From Mesodorylaimus sp. YZB2_4 (Eukaryota; Nematoda; Enoplea; Dorylaimida; Dorylaimidae), in assembly GCA_030248295.1 (NCBI GenBank), contig JASANH010001346.1, forward strand, positions 53,835 to 117,834: a DNA stretch of 64,000 nucleotides, in the 5' to 3' direction. The notes below the pieces were generated by a model. The model searched no databases. It was not told the DNA's origin and saw only the letters and a list, made by a program, of their open reading frames with translations. A program made the translations under genes and the position numbers. Shown here one piece after another: positions 11,411-21,332 of this stretch (within the stretch, counting starts at the first letter, position 1; each line of letters starts with the position of its first letter).

Positions 11411-12594
11411 AGATACATAAAAAAGTACCTTTCGCCAACAAAACGAGCAAAAATCGTTACTTTGTTCAATGACGCGAAAATGTCGAAAAAAGAAATTGCA
11501 CGCCGGGAAATGGTGTCAGTGAAGACAGTCCGAAATACATTGAAGAAATTTCAGTCAACTGGTTCATTCAAAACTGCGAGGAAGTCAGGTCGCCCTCCGA
11601 AGTTGTTGGCTCACGATAAGCGACGGGTTTTACGATCGATTGAACAAAATCGAAGATTATCGAGTTCAGAGATCCGAGATCAATTGGCAATTGGTGGAGG
11701 AACGTCAGTACATGCTTCTACTGTTAGAAGATTTCTTATCCGCGCCGGATTTCGTGGCCGAGTCGCATGTCGCAAGCCGTTCATTAGCGAAGTGAATCGA
11801 AAAAAACGCTTGGAATTTGCCAGAACTCACCTTTCGTGGACGATGGCAGATTGGTCGAAAGTGTTGTGGTCGGACGAATCGAAGTTCGAATATTTTAATC
11901 GGAGAACACGTATTTATGTCCGTCGTCGTCCTGGAGAAAGGTATTCGCTCAAATGCATGGTCGGCACAGTGAAACACGGCGGTGGTGGCATTTTGGTTTG
12001 GGGATCTTTTGGCGCCGCCGGAGTTGGTGATTTAGTTTTTATTCCTAAAGATCCAAAATTCACGGCGATTGCGTATACAGAATTACTCAAAAATCATCTG
12101 GAACCATCCGTCGATGCTGCCATTCCGTTGTCTGCCATATCGGGTTGGATATTTCAGCAAGACAATGATCCCAAGCACACTGCAAGATTGTCCAAGGAAT
12201 TTTTTAAAAACGAAACGATTACAGTGATGGAATGGCCTCCCCAATCGCCTGATTTGAACCCGATCGAAAGTTTGTGGAGAATTATGAAAGAATACTTGAT
12301 TCGTGAACATTTCCATGCAAGATCTGAACGTGAGATGAAGGATAAATTGCAACAAGTATGGCACGCTGTTTCAGTGGAATCTTTAAAAAAGTTGATTGAA
12401 TCGATGCCTCAGCGATTAGCAGCTGTTATTGAAGCGAATGGTGGTCCAACTCGTTATTAAAATGTGTCCTGATACCTGCTTGAAGTTTTAGATTAACATA
12501 CCTCAAGCTTGGATTGAGTTATTTGTGCACAAAGAGCACAAAAGTTGAAAAATGCAAAAAACGCACAGGGGGGACCTACTTTTGCACACGACTG
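11411..12594 (+). mobile_element. Tc1 element, 3' end intact, 5' repeat not found
   Basis: Full transposase plus a 3' flank that ends in TTTTGCACACGACTG followed by TA (12,595-12,596). Read inward this is CAGTCGTGTGCAAAAG, a typical Tc1 terminal repeat with the TA target at its outer edge. I could not find the matching CAGTCGTGTGC start upstream of the ORF. The reading frame is open back to a stop at 11,408, so the 5' end is probably deleted or rearranged. Confidence 0.85.
11480..12460 (+). CDS. Tc1/mariner transposase (DD34E), complete ORF
   Basis: Cut-and-paste transposase that inserts at TA. I start it at the ATG at 11,480 (MSKKEIARR). The same frame is open without ATG back to 11,411 and encodes the usual family lead KRAKIVTLFNDAKMSKKE, so the native start may have been lost with the 5' end. 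Domains: paired-like helix-turn-helix (ARREMVSVKTVRNTLKKF), GRPP linker hook (GRPPKLL), second HTH (STVRRFLIRAGF), then the RNase-H-fold core. Catalytic residues: D in LWSDESKFE, D in WIFQQDNDPKHTA, and E in PQSPDLNPIESLW, with exactly 34 residues between the second D and the E. The stop is TAA after GGPTRY. There are no internal stops. About 326 residues, normal for Tc1 minus its first dozen. It could still be enzymatically competent, but mobility is doubtful without a 5' repeat. Confidence 0.95.
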   Translation: MSKKEIARREMVSVKTVRNTLKKFQSTGSFKTARKSGRPPKLLAHDKRRVLRSIEQNRRLSSSEIRDQLAIGGGTSVHASTVRRFLIRAGFRGRVACRKPFISEVNRKKRLEFARTHLSWTMADWSKVLWSDESKFEYFNRRTRIYVRRRPGERYSLKCMVGTVKHGGGGILVWGSFGAAGVGDLVFIPKDPKFTAIAYTELLKNHLEPSVDAAIPLSAISGWIFQQDNDPKHTARLSKEFFKNETITVMEWPPQSPDLNPIESLWRIMKEYLIREHFHARSEREMKDKLQQVWHAVSVESLKKLIESMPQRLAAVIEANGGPTRY

Positions 12595-12596
12595 TA

Positions 12597-13499
12597 AATA
12601 CCCTAGGGACCGCGCAGTGAGTCGTTGTACCTTCAGGGACCTATGTAGATATTCCCCTCTCGCACTTATGATAAGTGGAAATCGCATTCTCACACCCTGC
12701 GGGAAGATCGACACCAATCGCCACCAATTCTTGCCTTTGATACGAGTGAATTGCAGAGCGAGAAGGAGGAGGCAGCTGCCCCGGAAACAACTTCGCAGAA
12801 GGGCTGGCAAGAAGGTGTGAAAAGAGGACGGAAGAAAAAGGAGGTGGGAGCGAAGCTAAAAGACATCAAATACAGCCTGTACGCGAACGAAATAGAGAAA
12901 TTCGACGCATTTTCAAAGGCGCGTACAAAAGAAGACTAGGCATAAGGTATTGTTTGACATGTGGTATCTGATGGACATGGATCGGCGTGTTAGTGGTGTT
13001 TCGTCGGCACCAAAGAAAAACTTGCCACCAAATGCACAATTGTGGTCACTTTCTCCAGTCCTTGAAACATCAACTGGCGAAACTACTCCTTTTGGCGCGG
13101 CTGGAATACGTGAGTATTTGCTGGAGAAGAAAACGAAGTACAAGAAAAAGACAACTTTTTTCTGCTTCATGTCAGGGACGTTCGACAGCCCGGGTTTCCC
13201 AGCATCTTACCTACTGTACCTGCGCACAAATGATCGTAGCGACTGGGAAGCAACAAGAGGATGGAACGAAAACGTGGGAAAACGACGCGTAAGTTGGTGA
13301 GTGTAGAATCATCATATTTCATTTTTTGGCAAACGCATATGCGCACTAGGAGCACAAGAAGCATAAAATACAACACACATAATACTAAAATGTGGAAGCG
13401 CGAAAAAACGACACCAAGTCTTGAAATCATCAAAGCACCATATTTTGCTCAAAATGAACACAAAACGTGGTATCAAAACGCAAAAATATCCAAAGAGAA
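12597..13499. other. no firm gene; one lysine-rich frame
   Basis: The frame at 12,751-12,939 encodes a basic, charged stretch (KRGRKKKEVGAKLKD, then ANEIEKFDAFSKARTKED) with a natural-looking composition but no recognised family. It could be a degraded retroelement ORF. The overlapping frames at 12,950-13,300 show no motif. Confidence 0.35.
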
Positions 13500-14105
13500 T
13501 CACGCGAATTCAGTCAACAAAATCCTGGAGCGATACTGTGTGAAATTTAAGAAAGCAATATCATTAGGCAAATTATTCCATAGCGTAATTCCAGAAAACA
13601 CATAGTTCTGTCGATAGGATTGCAAAAAAGGCCTTGGCACAATAAGATGATGAGCCTTACATGTTCTTGCACTGGCACGGTTACAGACATAAAAACGAAT
13701 CAACTCGTCGGAAAATAATGCAATCTATGATGATACTTATAAAATTGACAGCTTCAGACGCTTTCTCCAATCGCTAAGCGACGACCAGCTAGCTTTGCCT
13801 AAAGCATCTTCGCGCACGTAAAATCATTTCGATACAGCCTAAGCGCATAAAACTGCGAACGTTCCAATTTATGAATAACAGCTTTTAAAACCGGATCCCG
13901 GCATACAGAGCCATAATAGAAAACAGAACAACGACATGCATTACAACATGATCCTCAAACTTTTGGATGCGTGTGCCTTCCAAGTTTACGTCTAAGCGCA
14001 CTTATCATGCAATTTGACTTCATAGTGACATCACCCACGTGCTTAGAAAACTGCAAATCGCGACCAAAAAAACACCAAGATATTTCACCTTATTAAAAAA
14101 GGTGA
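13500..14105 (-). pseudogene. LINE (non-LTR) reverse transcriptase 3' fragment
   Basis: Minus-strand reading, with frame changes, gives the C-terminal end of a non-LTR retrotransposon ORF. HVGDV and an LRRKLG block come first, then FYYGS, then QFYALRLYRNDFTC, and finally SGITLWNNLPNDIAFLN, the LWN-LP motif that closes many LINE reverse transcriptases, followed by a stop. Relative to the second copy at 15.6 kb it has a 4-nt deletion around 13,817 that breaks the frame. No catalytic YADD block remains. The clade is not resolvable (jockey/CR1-like by the LWN-LP motif). Confidence 0.8.
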
Positions 14106-14127
14106 TCCTACGGCCGCGCGAATATAA

Positions 14128-14299
14128 AGTCATGTTTATGTTCATGTTTTACCACATCACCAAACGCTTATGCGCACCGGAGGGTGAACGGACACATTTC
14201 ACACAAAATGATTGACTGGCCCGCAAGTCGAACACTCGCCCGTAACTGCGCACCTGGCGTGAGAGGCGGACGCCTAACCCACCCAGCTTTGTGGCCTGG
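14128..14299 (-). mobile_element. class II tRNA-derived SINE, copy 1
   Basis: One of three long copies (also 31.1 and 40.7 kb) of a SINE lying on the minus strand. The head reads like a tRNA with a long variable arm: acceptor-like start, A box around GTGGGTTAGGCG, loop CTCTCAC, and a T-arm with a 7-nt loop. The body ends with CACCCTCCGGTGCGC and then GTGATGTGGTAAAACATGAAC, with short ACATAAACATGA repeats at the 3' tip in place of poly-A. This copy directly abuts the Harbinger element. Confidence 0.85.
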
Positions 14300-15276
14300 A
14301 CCCGGTTCCTGAATCGCGATTAACTTTAACCAGGCAGTCAAGATTAACTGGCTGGTTTAATGCCTTAACCGGGCAGTTCACTAACTGGGCAGTTAAGGCA
14401 GGTTCAACTGGCGCTCCTGAAATTTAGTTAACCAGGCGGTTAACTAACTGGCCCGCTAAATCACTAACTGTGCCTAGCCAACTCATATTTTTGTACTATA
14501 AGACTGCCTCAGTTTCAATTTGTTTTGAGAATTGTATCAGAAGGCAATCTGTTTGAAATATGCTTATTTTGACTGTGCAAAAAAGTCAAAAAAGAGTGAC
14601 TCATACTAATCCTAAAATTATGGATGACGGAAATCAACATTAAAAAGCGCTATCAAACCGCCTCGAGTGCCCTCATGATCGCTAATGCCCCAACCAAACA
14701 TTGATTGAGTGGTTGCTTGCGATTGAAGTACATGTGTCTTTGATCACCCTGCCCATGACCATGATGTATCCTGATGCCAAAATCTTTATGCGAGCAATCT
14801 ATGACGCCAATAACGCGAGGAACATTCCAAATATCAAAGAATCTTTTTGTAATTTGCTTTTTTTTCTTTTTACAACTTGACAAACTTATTCAGCTTACGA
14901 CATATAGCTAATGAAACAGCATGAACCACTTGGCCAGCTCTCTATTTTGACACTGCCATTAAAAATGTCTCTAATCACTTTAAAGACAGGGCTTCTGTAA
15001 GGGTCGAGTTATCCTAATCCAAAATAAGGGACAATCAGCAGGTGCGGAAGCAAGGTCATGATGGTTTTTACATTAAAAGATGCGCCGCAGTGCAAAAGAT
15101 GGGATTATCGGCTAATCTACCTCTCGGGGTAGGTTAGATTTGGGCGGTCAAGTCGCGCGGTTAAAGTTTCCAGTTAATTTTAACTGCGACTCAGGAACGC
15201 CAGTTAAAGCTGACTGCCCAGTGATGCTAGATTTAACTGCCCAGTTAAAGTTAATCGCGATTCAGAAACCGGGCCC
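14298..15276. mobile_element. PIF/Harbinger-type element, about 1 kb
   Basis: Left end GGACCCGGTTCCTGAATCGC (14,298 on) and the inverted right end GGGCCCGGTTTCTGAATCGC (to 15,276) form terminal repeats of about 40 bp with few mismatches. Both are followed inward by many AACTGGGCAGTTAA-type palindromic words, possible transposase binding sites. The interior carries a Harbinger transposase fragment on the minus strand. No clear 3-bp target duplication. A SINE lies directly outside both ends, in opposite orientations. Internally deleted relative to a full 3-5 kb element. Confidence 0.82.
14653..14883 (-). pseudogene. Harbinger transposase fragment (first catalytic block)
   Basis: A 76-residue frame contains WNVPRVIGVIDCSHKDFGI followed by a YFNRKQPLNQ block. 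This matches the Harbinger DDE signature (VIG-ID-TH, then YNRK and SxNxQ), with the first catalytic aspartate in VIDCSH. Nothing of the remaining DDE core or the Myb-like partner protein is present. It lies between the two GGGCCCGGTT terminal repeats, which supports both calls. Confidence 0.85.
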
Positions 15277-15335
15277 TGGTGGGTTAGGCGTCTGCGTCTC
15301 ACGCCAGGTGCGGAGAAAGTCGGTTCGGATGCAAT
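15277..15335 (+). mobile_element. SINE head fragment (plus strand)
   Basis: TGGTGGGTTAGGCGTCTGCG then TCTCACGCCAGGTGCG matches the middle of the SINE tRNA head, here on the plus strand. The similarity is lost after GGTGCG, although GGTTCGG follows at a B-box distance. Its position just outside the Harbinger right end mirrors SINE copy 1 at the left end. Confidence 0.7.
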
Positions 15336-15604
15336 TTTCCCATGTACGTAACGAAAAATAACTCCTTGGGTTTTACCCGCATTCAAATCCAAGCTGGCAC
15401 CTTGCACCCAGGCCGCGATAAAATCGGTTGGATTGCTTCCTTTGCGTGTTCTAGACGTCCAACTGGGAAAAACAGGGCGGCATCATCAGCGAAGGCTTGT
15501 AACAGAGATGCTGGAAATCGACAGGGCAGCATGCGTGAAGAAGGCGATGGAGGTTCTCAGCAACTTCAGCGACATGAGATCACTATCGCCCAATACTTCG
15601 ATTG

Positions 15605-15836
15605 TGTGCTAATGCAACGTAGCTTTGCAAAAAGCATCCTCATACGCGCACGTAAATTTATTCAGATACAGCCTAAGCGCATAAAACTGCGAACATACAA
15701 CATAATTCAGAAATATCAGCTGTTGAAACCGGATCCCCGCAAGCAGAGCCACATTCCCAAACAGAACGAAGACATGCAAATCGGTATGTACTGTACGGTA
15801 TGTGCTGTACGGTACAGTATGTGCTGTACTGCACAC
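15605..15836 (-). pseudogene. LINE 3' fragment, second copy
   Basis: DNA of about 170 bp (15,605-15,775) matches 13,800-13,945 on the same strand. The frame gives CSQFYALRLYLNKFTCAYED, the same LINE block as the first copy but without its 4-nt deletion. It is too short to place in a clade. Confidence 0.75.
15786..15835. repeat. 14-bp tandem GTATGTGCTGTACG
   Basis: Three imperfect units of about 14 bp (GGTATGTACTGTAC, GGTATGTGCTGTAC, then an 18-bp variant). GTAC palindromes recur in each unit. Confidence 0.75.
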
Positions 15837-17736
15837 TCAAAAACTACTGGGGCCTTTAGACCCCCTGGCACAATATAGTACATGATGGGTTCTTATGACT
15901 AAGAAAAGAGGCAATCATGCCAAATTATCACTACAGTCCTCAAATTACAAATTGCATACTGAGTTTTGGTATTTGTGCTCATCATTATGGCTTTTATTAC
16001 AGCCACGGTAGATTCGGGTTGCAGGAAGAAAGAAATAAAATCCGCTACGTGGTTTGGTGAACTGCCAAATTTGCGCGTTAAGATAATGACTGGAACGCTC
16101 AAAATTTATTTGTTCTCCCCTTAAAGTTTCTGCCTGATTATGAGCCACATGTAAAAGAACTAAGAGCCTTATTCTCAATTTTGAAAGTAACCGTTGAAAT
16201 TAACCGTAAGAATTACAAGCATTTCCATTTTGAGTCCTGCTCGCGCGCAAGATGTCCTCCATCAGCGCGAAACAGTCAAGAAGAGTCTCTCTGTTACCTG
16301 TCCCACCGAAGAAGCAATATTTCGTTTTTTGCAGAATTAAAATATTTTTTTTCTAATTTCAGCGAAAAATTTTTTGAGAATGGAAAAAATTGATATATCA
16401 CGAGGCTCGAACTTGAAGAGTTCGCGGAGCGGGCCATGTTATGGAACCAATGGCCTGGACGCCATAGTCTTACGAGATATAGGAGGCGCGATAAGGCTTG
16501 CGTGGAGTCCGAAGAGGAGAGTGACTTGTCGTGGGAATAGAGAATGAAGACGAGGCGTGGAAAAAGTTGGACGACGAGGAAGTCGAATGGATCATGTTGG
16601 AATAAGCTCGTACCATTTTTTAATGAGGGCTTCCAACAGAGGGTAGAATGGAATCGATTATCTGAAATTAACGCAGGTTTTGTTAAGATTTTTGCATGCG
16701 AACAAATTTAAGATGAAATATTTCTAATTTTGTTGATAAAATTCGGCTTGAAAAACCTGCGCTGGGGAGGTAGATTGAGGTCGTCCACCATTTCTATAGG
16801 GTGGTTGAAGTGGTCTGCATGTGATCAGGGGGTCTACCGCGAGTTTTTGCGGTCCACTGTTCCTTCATGTTGCTTCTCATATTATTTCCGTATTATTTTT
16901 TGTTGCAACAAGATGAAGTATCTGGTAGTTGGAGCAGACTCCGCAAAAAAATTTTTTTTGTTTCAAAGTTTTTAAGATTTCCAAAACCTGGTATTATCAC
17001 TGTATTCGTTACGTGTATGAGGTATAACGTGACTTATATGACTTTATTGTTACTATGTATCAATGTTCCATGGCGTCTTATCTCGTTTTTTGATGACTTT
17101 TGAACCTTCCCCTTCCCAAATTCAGTGATGCTGACGATTTGTCGCTTAGGAAACAACAGTATAATTGCTCAGAAAAAAAGGCTCAACGAATTTACATTTT
17201 CAAAGCCGATACTTACCAATACCTGTTGTCACTGCAAATGGGAAGCCCGTTGCAAGTGTAAGTCGCTTCTTGTACTGCATAGTAGCTGCACTTATCCTTG
17301 ATTTATCATGCAGGTCTCACGATTAGTAAATTCTTGCTCGAAATCGGCACCTAGCTCTAATGCTCAAGCCATGCAACCAGATAGCCCAGCAGAGACAGTT
17401 TTGGATAGAATTAATAACCGGTTTTGAGAATGGTTCTGATTGATTGTTGCATGATCCATTAGAATAAAATTTACAGCCTTTGAAGACGCCAGAAAGGCAA
17501 GAAAGTGAAAGTACGTTTTTTGCCATTTTAAGAATCACGTAGATGGTTTGTCATGTCGTCAATGTTGTCGCACGAGACCAAAATTGCTTGAGCCGTATGC
17601 ACAAAAAAAATTGGCAGAGCAAAAAGCATACTTCTCTGCGACGTACGCTGCAGTTGACATGGCCTGCAGCGCTCAACGAGGTACGCATAAGAAGACAGTG
17701 AAGCCAGACGCTGGAGGGGAGAAACTAAGCAGGAAG
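15837..17736. other. no firm gene; possible short exon near 16.4 kb
   Basis: A canonical acceptor (TTCTAATTTCAG, about 16,363) precedes an open frame ending near 16,540 that contains LELEEFAERAMLWNQWPG and an acidic tail ESEEESDLSWE. It is natural-looking but not recognised. The rest shows no signal. Confidence 0.3.
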
Positions 17737-17812
17737 TAACCTCTATGGCTTTTTTTTGGTTTTTGATGATCTTGCTTTATTCTCTAAGGGTTGAGTCCCA
17801 TGGGAGACAGAC
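17737..17812 (+). repeat. 76-bp direct repeat, copy 1
   Basis: TAACCTCTATGGCTT, a T run, GGTTTTT, CTTGCTTTATTCTC and GTTGAGTCCCATG recur in the same order and orientation at 18,573-18,646 with a few substitutions and a small deletion. The pair flanks 760 bp without a gene. Confidence 0.82.
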
Positions 17813-18572
17813 CCTGCCGCCAGCTTCTTTGCCTTTTTGTCTCAATTTCTTCAGTTCTGTTGCGTCCTGTGGATTCACAATCACTTTTTTTACAGTACAC
17901 CATGTCTTCTCCAAAACTATGCGCCATCGTTTTTGGGGGCCCTTGCATAAAACTGCGCCAATTCCTACTTGTTCACGGCAACTATATAGTGTATGCTCGC
18001 CCATGTATATCAGAGTAGACAATGATCTGATAAACGGTCGTTTATTTCAGACACTCGTGATCAGATTTATTGTTGTTTGTGTATCCTTGTTACACCAATC
18101 ATATTTAGAACCTGGTCTTCGCGCTGGTTTGCACACACCTCCGATTTGAGGCCAATGGTCGCACAAGATTTCCAACACTTCTGCCTCTTCTGCCTTGTAC
18201 TGTTAGTCTTACATCTGCTACGGTGGGGTTTTTTGTGTCGACCCGTCAGCACGCACAGAGCTATCACTAGCACTTGTCTTGGCCTACATATCACACGGCC
18301 ATTGCTCTGGGTGCCATATCCTACAGTGGATATTCCATGACCTTATGGTACTGTATTGTGCGCTCACATTGATGCCTTAACCTTTTTGGTTTTTTCCTTT
18401 TTTGTAAGCAGCTCCTGGATACCGCTGACCGTTCTATTGGCCAGCAACACTACGTGAACGGAGGAAAAGGCTAAATGCTTGCCTTGTGTCATATTGCTTG
18501 TGACAGTTTACTTCTGTTTGCTGCAAATGCGTAGTCTGGCAAAGAGGCAAAGATGGGCAACAATGTCAGAGT

Positions 18573-18646
18573 TAACCTCTATGGCTTGTTTTTTTGGTTT
18601 TTATCTTGCTTTATTCTCCAACGGTTGAGTCCCATGTGAGACAGAC
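18573..18646 (+). repeat. 76-bp direct repeat, copy 2
   Basis: Partner of 17,737-17,812. The two lie about 836 bp apart. They are too short for typical LTRs and may be two insertions of one repeat tail. Confidence 0.82.
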
Positions 18647-18828
18647 TCGATGAGCACCGAATTCTCTCACGTTCGGCTTCCTCTAGTTTAACTCTTCGAA
18701 AGTTCTATACACTCCTCCAAGTGCAAGACTCCTAGAACTCCTAGCGGTATCCTAAGACCCTGGTACGATCGTTTGTTGTATCCAATCGTTACTGAACTTA
18801 AACAACCAATACGGAGCACGACCATGTC

Positions 18829-19074
18829 TTACCACCTAATCAGTGGGCGATAGCTGCCCTTCCTCACACTGTCAAGGACCGATTGACACAGACTGACAAA
18901 ATTACCGTATTCAATCTCGGTCATGAATATCGCTGGCGGCTCTTCCCCTGGATCGCGGGTCCTCGGGCTTGTCAAAGCCCTAGCCGGATCGCCTGAATCG
19001 CCTTCATTAGTCTCTTCTAGGGCTGTTAATACCAGACCCTCCAACTTCGTCGACAAGAGAAAGTTCCCTTGATG
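18829..19074 (-). CDS. hypothetical acidic protein fragment
   Basis: Minus-strand frame, open from a TGA near 19,079 down to the stop at 18,829, about 81 codons. The composition is natural: KLEGLVLTALEETNEGDSGD, then TEIEYGNFVSLCQSVLDSV. No ATG near the start and no known family. It could be a gag-like or host exon fragment. I list it only because the composition is coding-like. Confidence 0.25.
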   Translation of the reverse strand, partial: HQGNFLLSTKLEGLVLTALEETNEGDSGDPARALTSPRTRDPGEEPPAIFMTEIEYGNFVSLCQSVLDSVRKGSYRPLIRW

Positions 19075-19978
19075 GATTAATCAAAGAGGAGGCGCCGGCA
19101 GACTGGCGCTCCTCAGGACTTGATATCGAGAGGCTAAGTTCAAGTCTGTGACAAGTCGGCTCGGTCCAGTAAAAATCGCCAATCCGATGGTTCGGTTTGG
19201 CCGGTTTGGTCGATGCTGGGCTGTGACCTCCAGCTGAGCTCGATAGCCGAGACCGTCAGCTTGTTAGATTGCCGTCTTTGCACTCCGAGCACCTATGAGT
19301 TACTGGGTGAGTTGGCCACTCTCCAAATTCTTCTCGATTAAGTGCATCATGTATTTCAAGCAATTCACATTTGCTACATCATCTTTAGGGAAACAAGGCA
19401 GGAGCAAAATTTGACACTAGACAAACTTACCAGAACTTGATCGAAGATTACATACATGGATTATGATGGTGGCTGGTTTCCATTGCACGATCGATACAAT
19501 TTAAATAGGATAAGCGCTTATTATCGCTTGCCCATTAAACGAAAATATGACTCTCGCTCGGAAAGATTATCTGTGCGGGTGTAGGCCGTTGTGGCCAATC
19601 GCCTTGCGAAACCTTACTACGCATTCGAAGCGATCGTGAGCGATCATTGCACCCTGAAAATATAGTGCGTAATGTACAGTATATGGAAAGATGGGCTGTG
19701 TAAATGGCGTGTAGTATGTTTTGATGGCAGGGGCTAGTCATTAATGAAAAAAAACCAATAGTGGACAATGCAAGCATCGATGGATATTATCGCAGCCTGG
19801 ATTCCCAGCTCCAGTATGCACGTCCTGCTCTGGCTGATCTGTTTGAAACTGAAAAGCTTGATGGCCCCGATTACTAGGCGCTGGGCCGTTGGCAGTCCCT
19901 TTTGATTTCTCGCTGTGAGTATCTGGCAGGTCGGTTCACGAGATGTAGGGGTAACTGGCGCCAAAAGCGACATGTAGA
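19075..19978. other. no gene; small GGTTCGG block
   Basis: A short GGTTCGGTTTGGCCGG block followed by TCGATGCTGG sits at 19,187-19,218, the same pairing as at 1.1 and 48.4 kb. Otherwise nothing is recognised. Confidence 0.45.
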
Positions 19979-20993
19979 CCCCGGATCGGGTCAGGAACTT
20001 CCGGGTCGGGTCAGGTCAGCAAAATTTCGGGTCGGGTTTTGTCAAAATCGGGTCAGATCTTTTTTTTTGAAAGATCGGGTCAAACGGGTCAAAAATACAT
20101 AAATTTTGCAACTTACTATTATTAGCAGCTACAGAAACCTTTTCGTACTTGTTCGACTCTAGGATTTGCAGTATATGATAAAGTCATGCATGCACAAAGT
20201 CTTCCATTCCACTTTCTCATTCTGCGTCACTTCGAGAATGTCAGACGAGTTGTAAGCTTTAAGAATGACAAGTATTTTTGAGTTATTTCTGCAATGAGGA
20301 GAATCCATATGTGAGAGTTCTCATAAACATTCTTGTCAACTCTGATAACTGGGTGGGACTAGCCACACTTAAGAAAGAACTGATAACTTTTAGCAGGTCC
20401 TAGGAGTATCTACAATCACATTTGATTTCTGAATATGACATAGCTTGCTGGGTATACCTGGCTGGAAGAGCAGTATAGTCTGTACCCAGACACCAAATAT
20501 GTACCAATAATAGCCCTTTTGACCACCATCCATGTAACAATTGCAAAACAGTTTGCTGTGTTCGAAAGTGATAGGTACCCTCATATCCCTCCATCAGTAG
20601 CGGATGTTCTGACAGGAGCTAGTGTCCAGCACACTATGACTTTGTAAGCAATTTTTTTGTGGAGACTAGATGCAATTCTAGCCTGGGGTTTATACAGAGT
20701 AGGTATTTCTTTGTTTAACCCAAGGATAAGCTGTCTCAGACTCTGAAAGTTATGACAGAGTTGTCTCTATTATCCACGCCTATTATTCGGATTGGTTAAA
20801 TCTTGTCTCCAGTGGACAGACCATAGTCGCTTTTAGATTTAAGGTTTCGGAAAAATTATTCGACCGCTATTGTGGGATATACGATTAATATATATATATA
20901 TATATAAACGAGTTCGAATTAACCCGACCCAAAATTTTAGGTCAGGGACTTCCGGGTCGGGTCGGGTTGAACCCGACCTGATCCGGTGTCTGG
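19979..20993. mobile_element. MITE-like element with CCGGATC ends
   Basis: The left end CCGGATCGGGTCAGG and the inverted right end CCGGATCAGGTCGGG are terminal inverted repeats about 1 kb apart, with several GGGTCGGGT blocks inside each end. The outer flanks also show a weak inverted match (ACATGTAGAC against the complement of GTCTGGTGACATG). No protein signature inside. Part of its right half recurs inverted at 24.5-24.9 kb. Confidence 0.6.
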
Positions 20994-21092
20994 TGACATG
21001 AAATGCTGGATGTCAAATGCGTGTATGTTGTGTTATTGCAGATAAATGTGAAAGTCAAAGCGTGGGGAAATGCGGTGAAAGATCACGTACAG
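20704..21092 (+). repeat. about 390-bp dispersed repeat, plus copy
   Basis: Runs from TATTTCTTTGTT to GATCACGTAC. An inverted copy of high identity lies at 24,508-24,883. The copy contains an (AT)n tract (20,886-20,905), the pair CCCGACCC...GGGTCGGGTCGGGTT, and the tail GTGAAAGTCAAAGCGTGGGG. Flanks on both sides are unrelated, so the limits are sharp. Confidence 0.88.
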
Positions 21093-21294
21093 ATAGTATG
21101 AATCGAGAAAGGTTAACACGTGTGCTACAGGCTGCATGAAATTTCCTAGTAAAACATGAGCCCTTGGTCTAGGGCAATTTCGAGCTGACTTTTCACGAGC
21201 AATTTTTCGGGCAATCTTTGGTCGTCTTAAGATTGTGGCATTTTGCCTAAGCTCTCTCGACCTAAAAAACGGTCCTTTTTCAGCTTAACTTAAG

Positions 21295-21332
21295 TTCTGT
21301 CGTCCCATTGAGGCCTAAAAGGGACGACAGAA
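21295..21332. repeat. 12-bp perfect hairpin
   Basis: TTCTGTCGTCCC (21,295-21,306) and GGGACGACAGAA (21,321-21,332) pair perfectly across a 14-nt loop. No gene is adjacent. Function unknown. Confidence 0.85.

Noticed and set aside
17737-18646. LTR retrotransposon between the 76-bp direct repeats
   Set aside because: Repeats are very short for LTRs, there is no primer site or ORF between them, and only 760 bp lies inside.
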